Shown here one piece after another: positions 5,227-5,381 of a stretch of DNA of 5,381 nt (its first letter is position 1; each line of letters begins with the position of its first letter). Both the position numbers and the translations under genes were made by a program. The notes beneath the pieces were generated by a model. It was not told the DNA's origin and searched no databases. It was given only the letters and a program-made list of their open reading frames with translations. The stretch lies in assembly GCA_017534025.1 (NCBI GenBank), contig JAFWDF010000061.1, positions 1-5,381 on the forward strand, read 5' to 3'. Source of the DNA: Bacillota bacterium (lineage in GTDB: Bacteria; Bacillota; Clostridia; Peptostreptococcales; Anaerovoracaceae).

Positions 5227-5381
5227 AACCACCATGCCTGAAAGCTCCATTCGAAGGAATATTCTTCGCGATTCTTCCTGCTGTCTTTGCGCTGTGGCGG
5301 GGACTTGCCTGCAACATGCCCGGGTGCCCGCCGCCATCGTGATCTTTGGACTTTTCTCCTTCTCCGGCGACCAAAGGTCCA
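5227..5381. other. Window edge upstream of the ispE promoter
   Basis: No gene can be supported here. Frames open to the edge exist on both strands but lack an SD and family features. An imperfect palindrome with CGAAG/CTTCG arms (5252-5268) lies about 25 bases before the -35, and short CTTTGG/CCAAAG arms (5344-5349, 5371-5376) lie at the edge. Confidence 0.4.

Noticed and set aside
5128..5337. 69-codon minus-strand frame upstream of ispE
   Set aside because: It runs through the ispE promoter and leader, starts without an SD, and its composition looks random. Only its last 9 codons are noted as a doubtful mini-frame.
5234..5381. Plus-strand frame open to the right edge, with AAIVIFG and SGD faintly like a G6PD N-terminus
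   Set aside because: No SD before the ATG, Cys-rich random-looking start, and the similarity needs an insertion between the motifs. Too short to support a gene.

Overview
The window comes from a GC-rich genome with a low-GC island and reads like a Gram-positive anaerobe of the Clostridia (Lachnospiraceae or Oscillospiraceae type). This rests on strong AGGAGG ribosome binding sites, an MEP-pathway ispE, and a NYN/PIN-like protein of a kind I associate with those families. The taxonomic call is inference. Every gene I can support lies on the minus strand, so transcription runs from high to low coordinates.

Layout in transcription order. (1) 5381-5132: window edge and ispE leader, with a near-ideal sigma-A promoter (extended -10, 17-bp spacer) at 5226-5198 and a short leader hairpin. 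(2) 5131-4106: ispE, the isoprenoid-precursor kinase, longer than usual because of two inserted segments. (3) 4001-3405: a small membrane protein with an N-terminal zinc ribbon and four predicted helices, lower in GC than its neighbours and followed by a strong intrinsic terminator (3392-3350). (4) 3266-1866: an unnamed protein with an N-terminal NYN/PIN-like nuclease domain, a long Ala/Glu/Arg-rich disordered linker carrying 7-residue repeats, and a conserved-looking C-terminal helical domain. (5) 1865-1627: a 239-base spacer with two inverted repeats. (6) 1626-787: pgeF, a laccase-domain multicopper-oxidase-like protein. (7) 790 to the left edge: a divergent dprA-like gene, cut off by the window, that overlaps pgeF by ATGA.

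There are probably at least two transcription units. One is ispE plus the zinc-ribbon gene, ending at the terminator. The other is the NYN gene, then pgeF-dprA, with pgeF-dprA translationally coupled. No pathway links all five genes: ispE is isoprenoid synthesis, pgeF is cell-wall or nucleoside quality control, dprA-like is ssDNA handling, and the NYN protein probably cuts RNA. I see no CRISPR array, tRNA, rRNA, transposase or complete new system. The most unusual items are the domain layout of the NYN protein, the divergent DprA clade signature, an 18-bp perfect AT-rich palindrome inside dprA, and the insertions in IspE.
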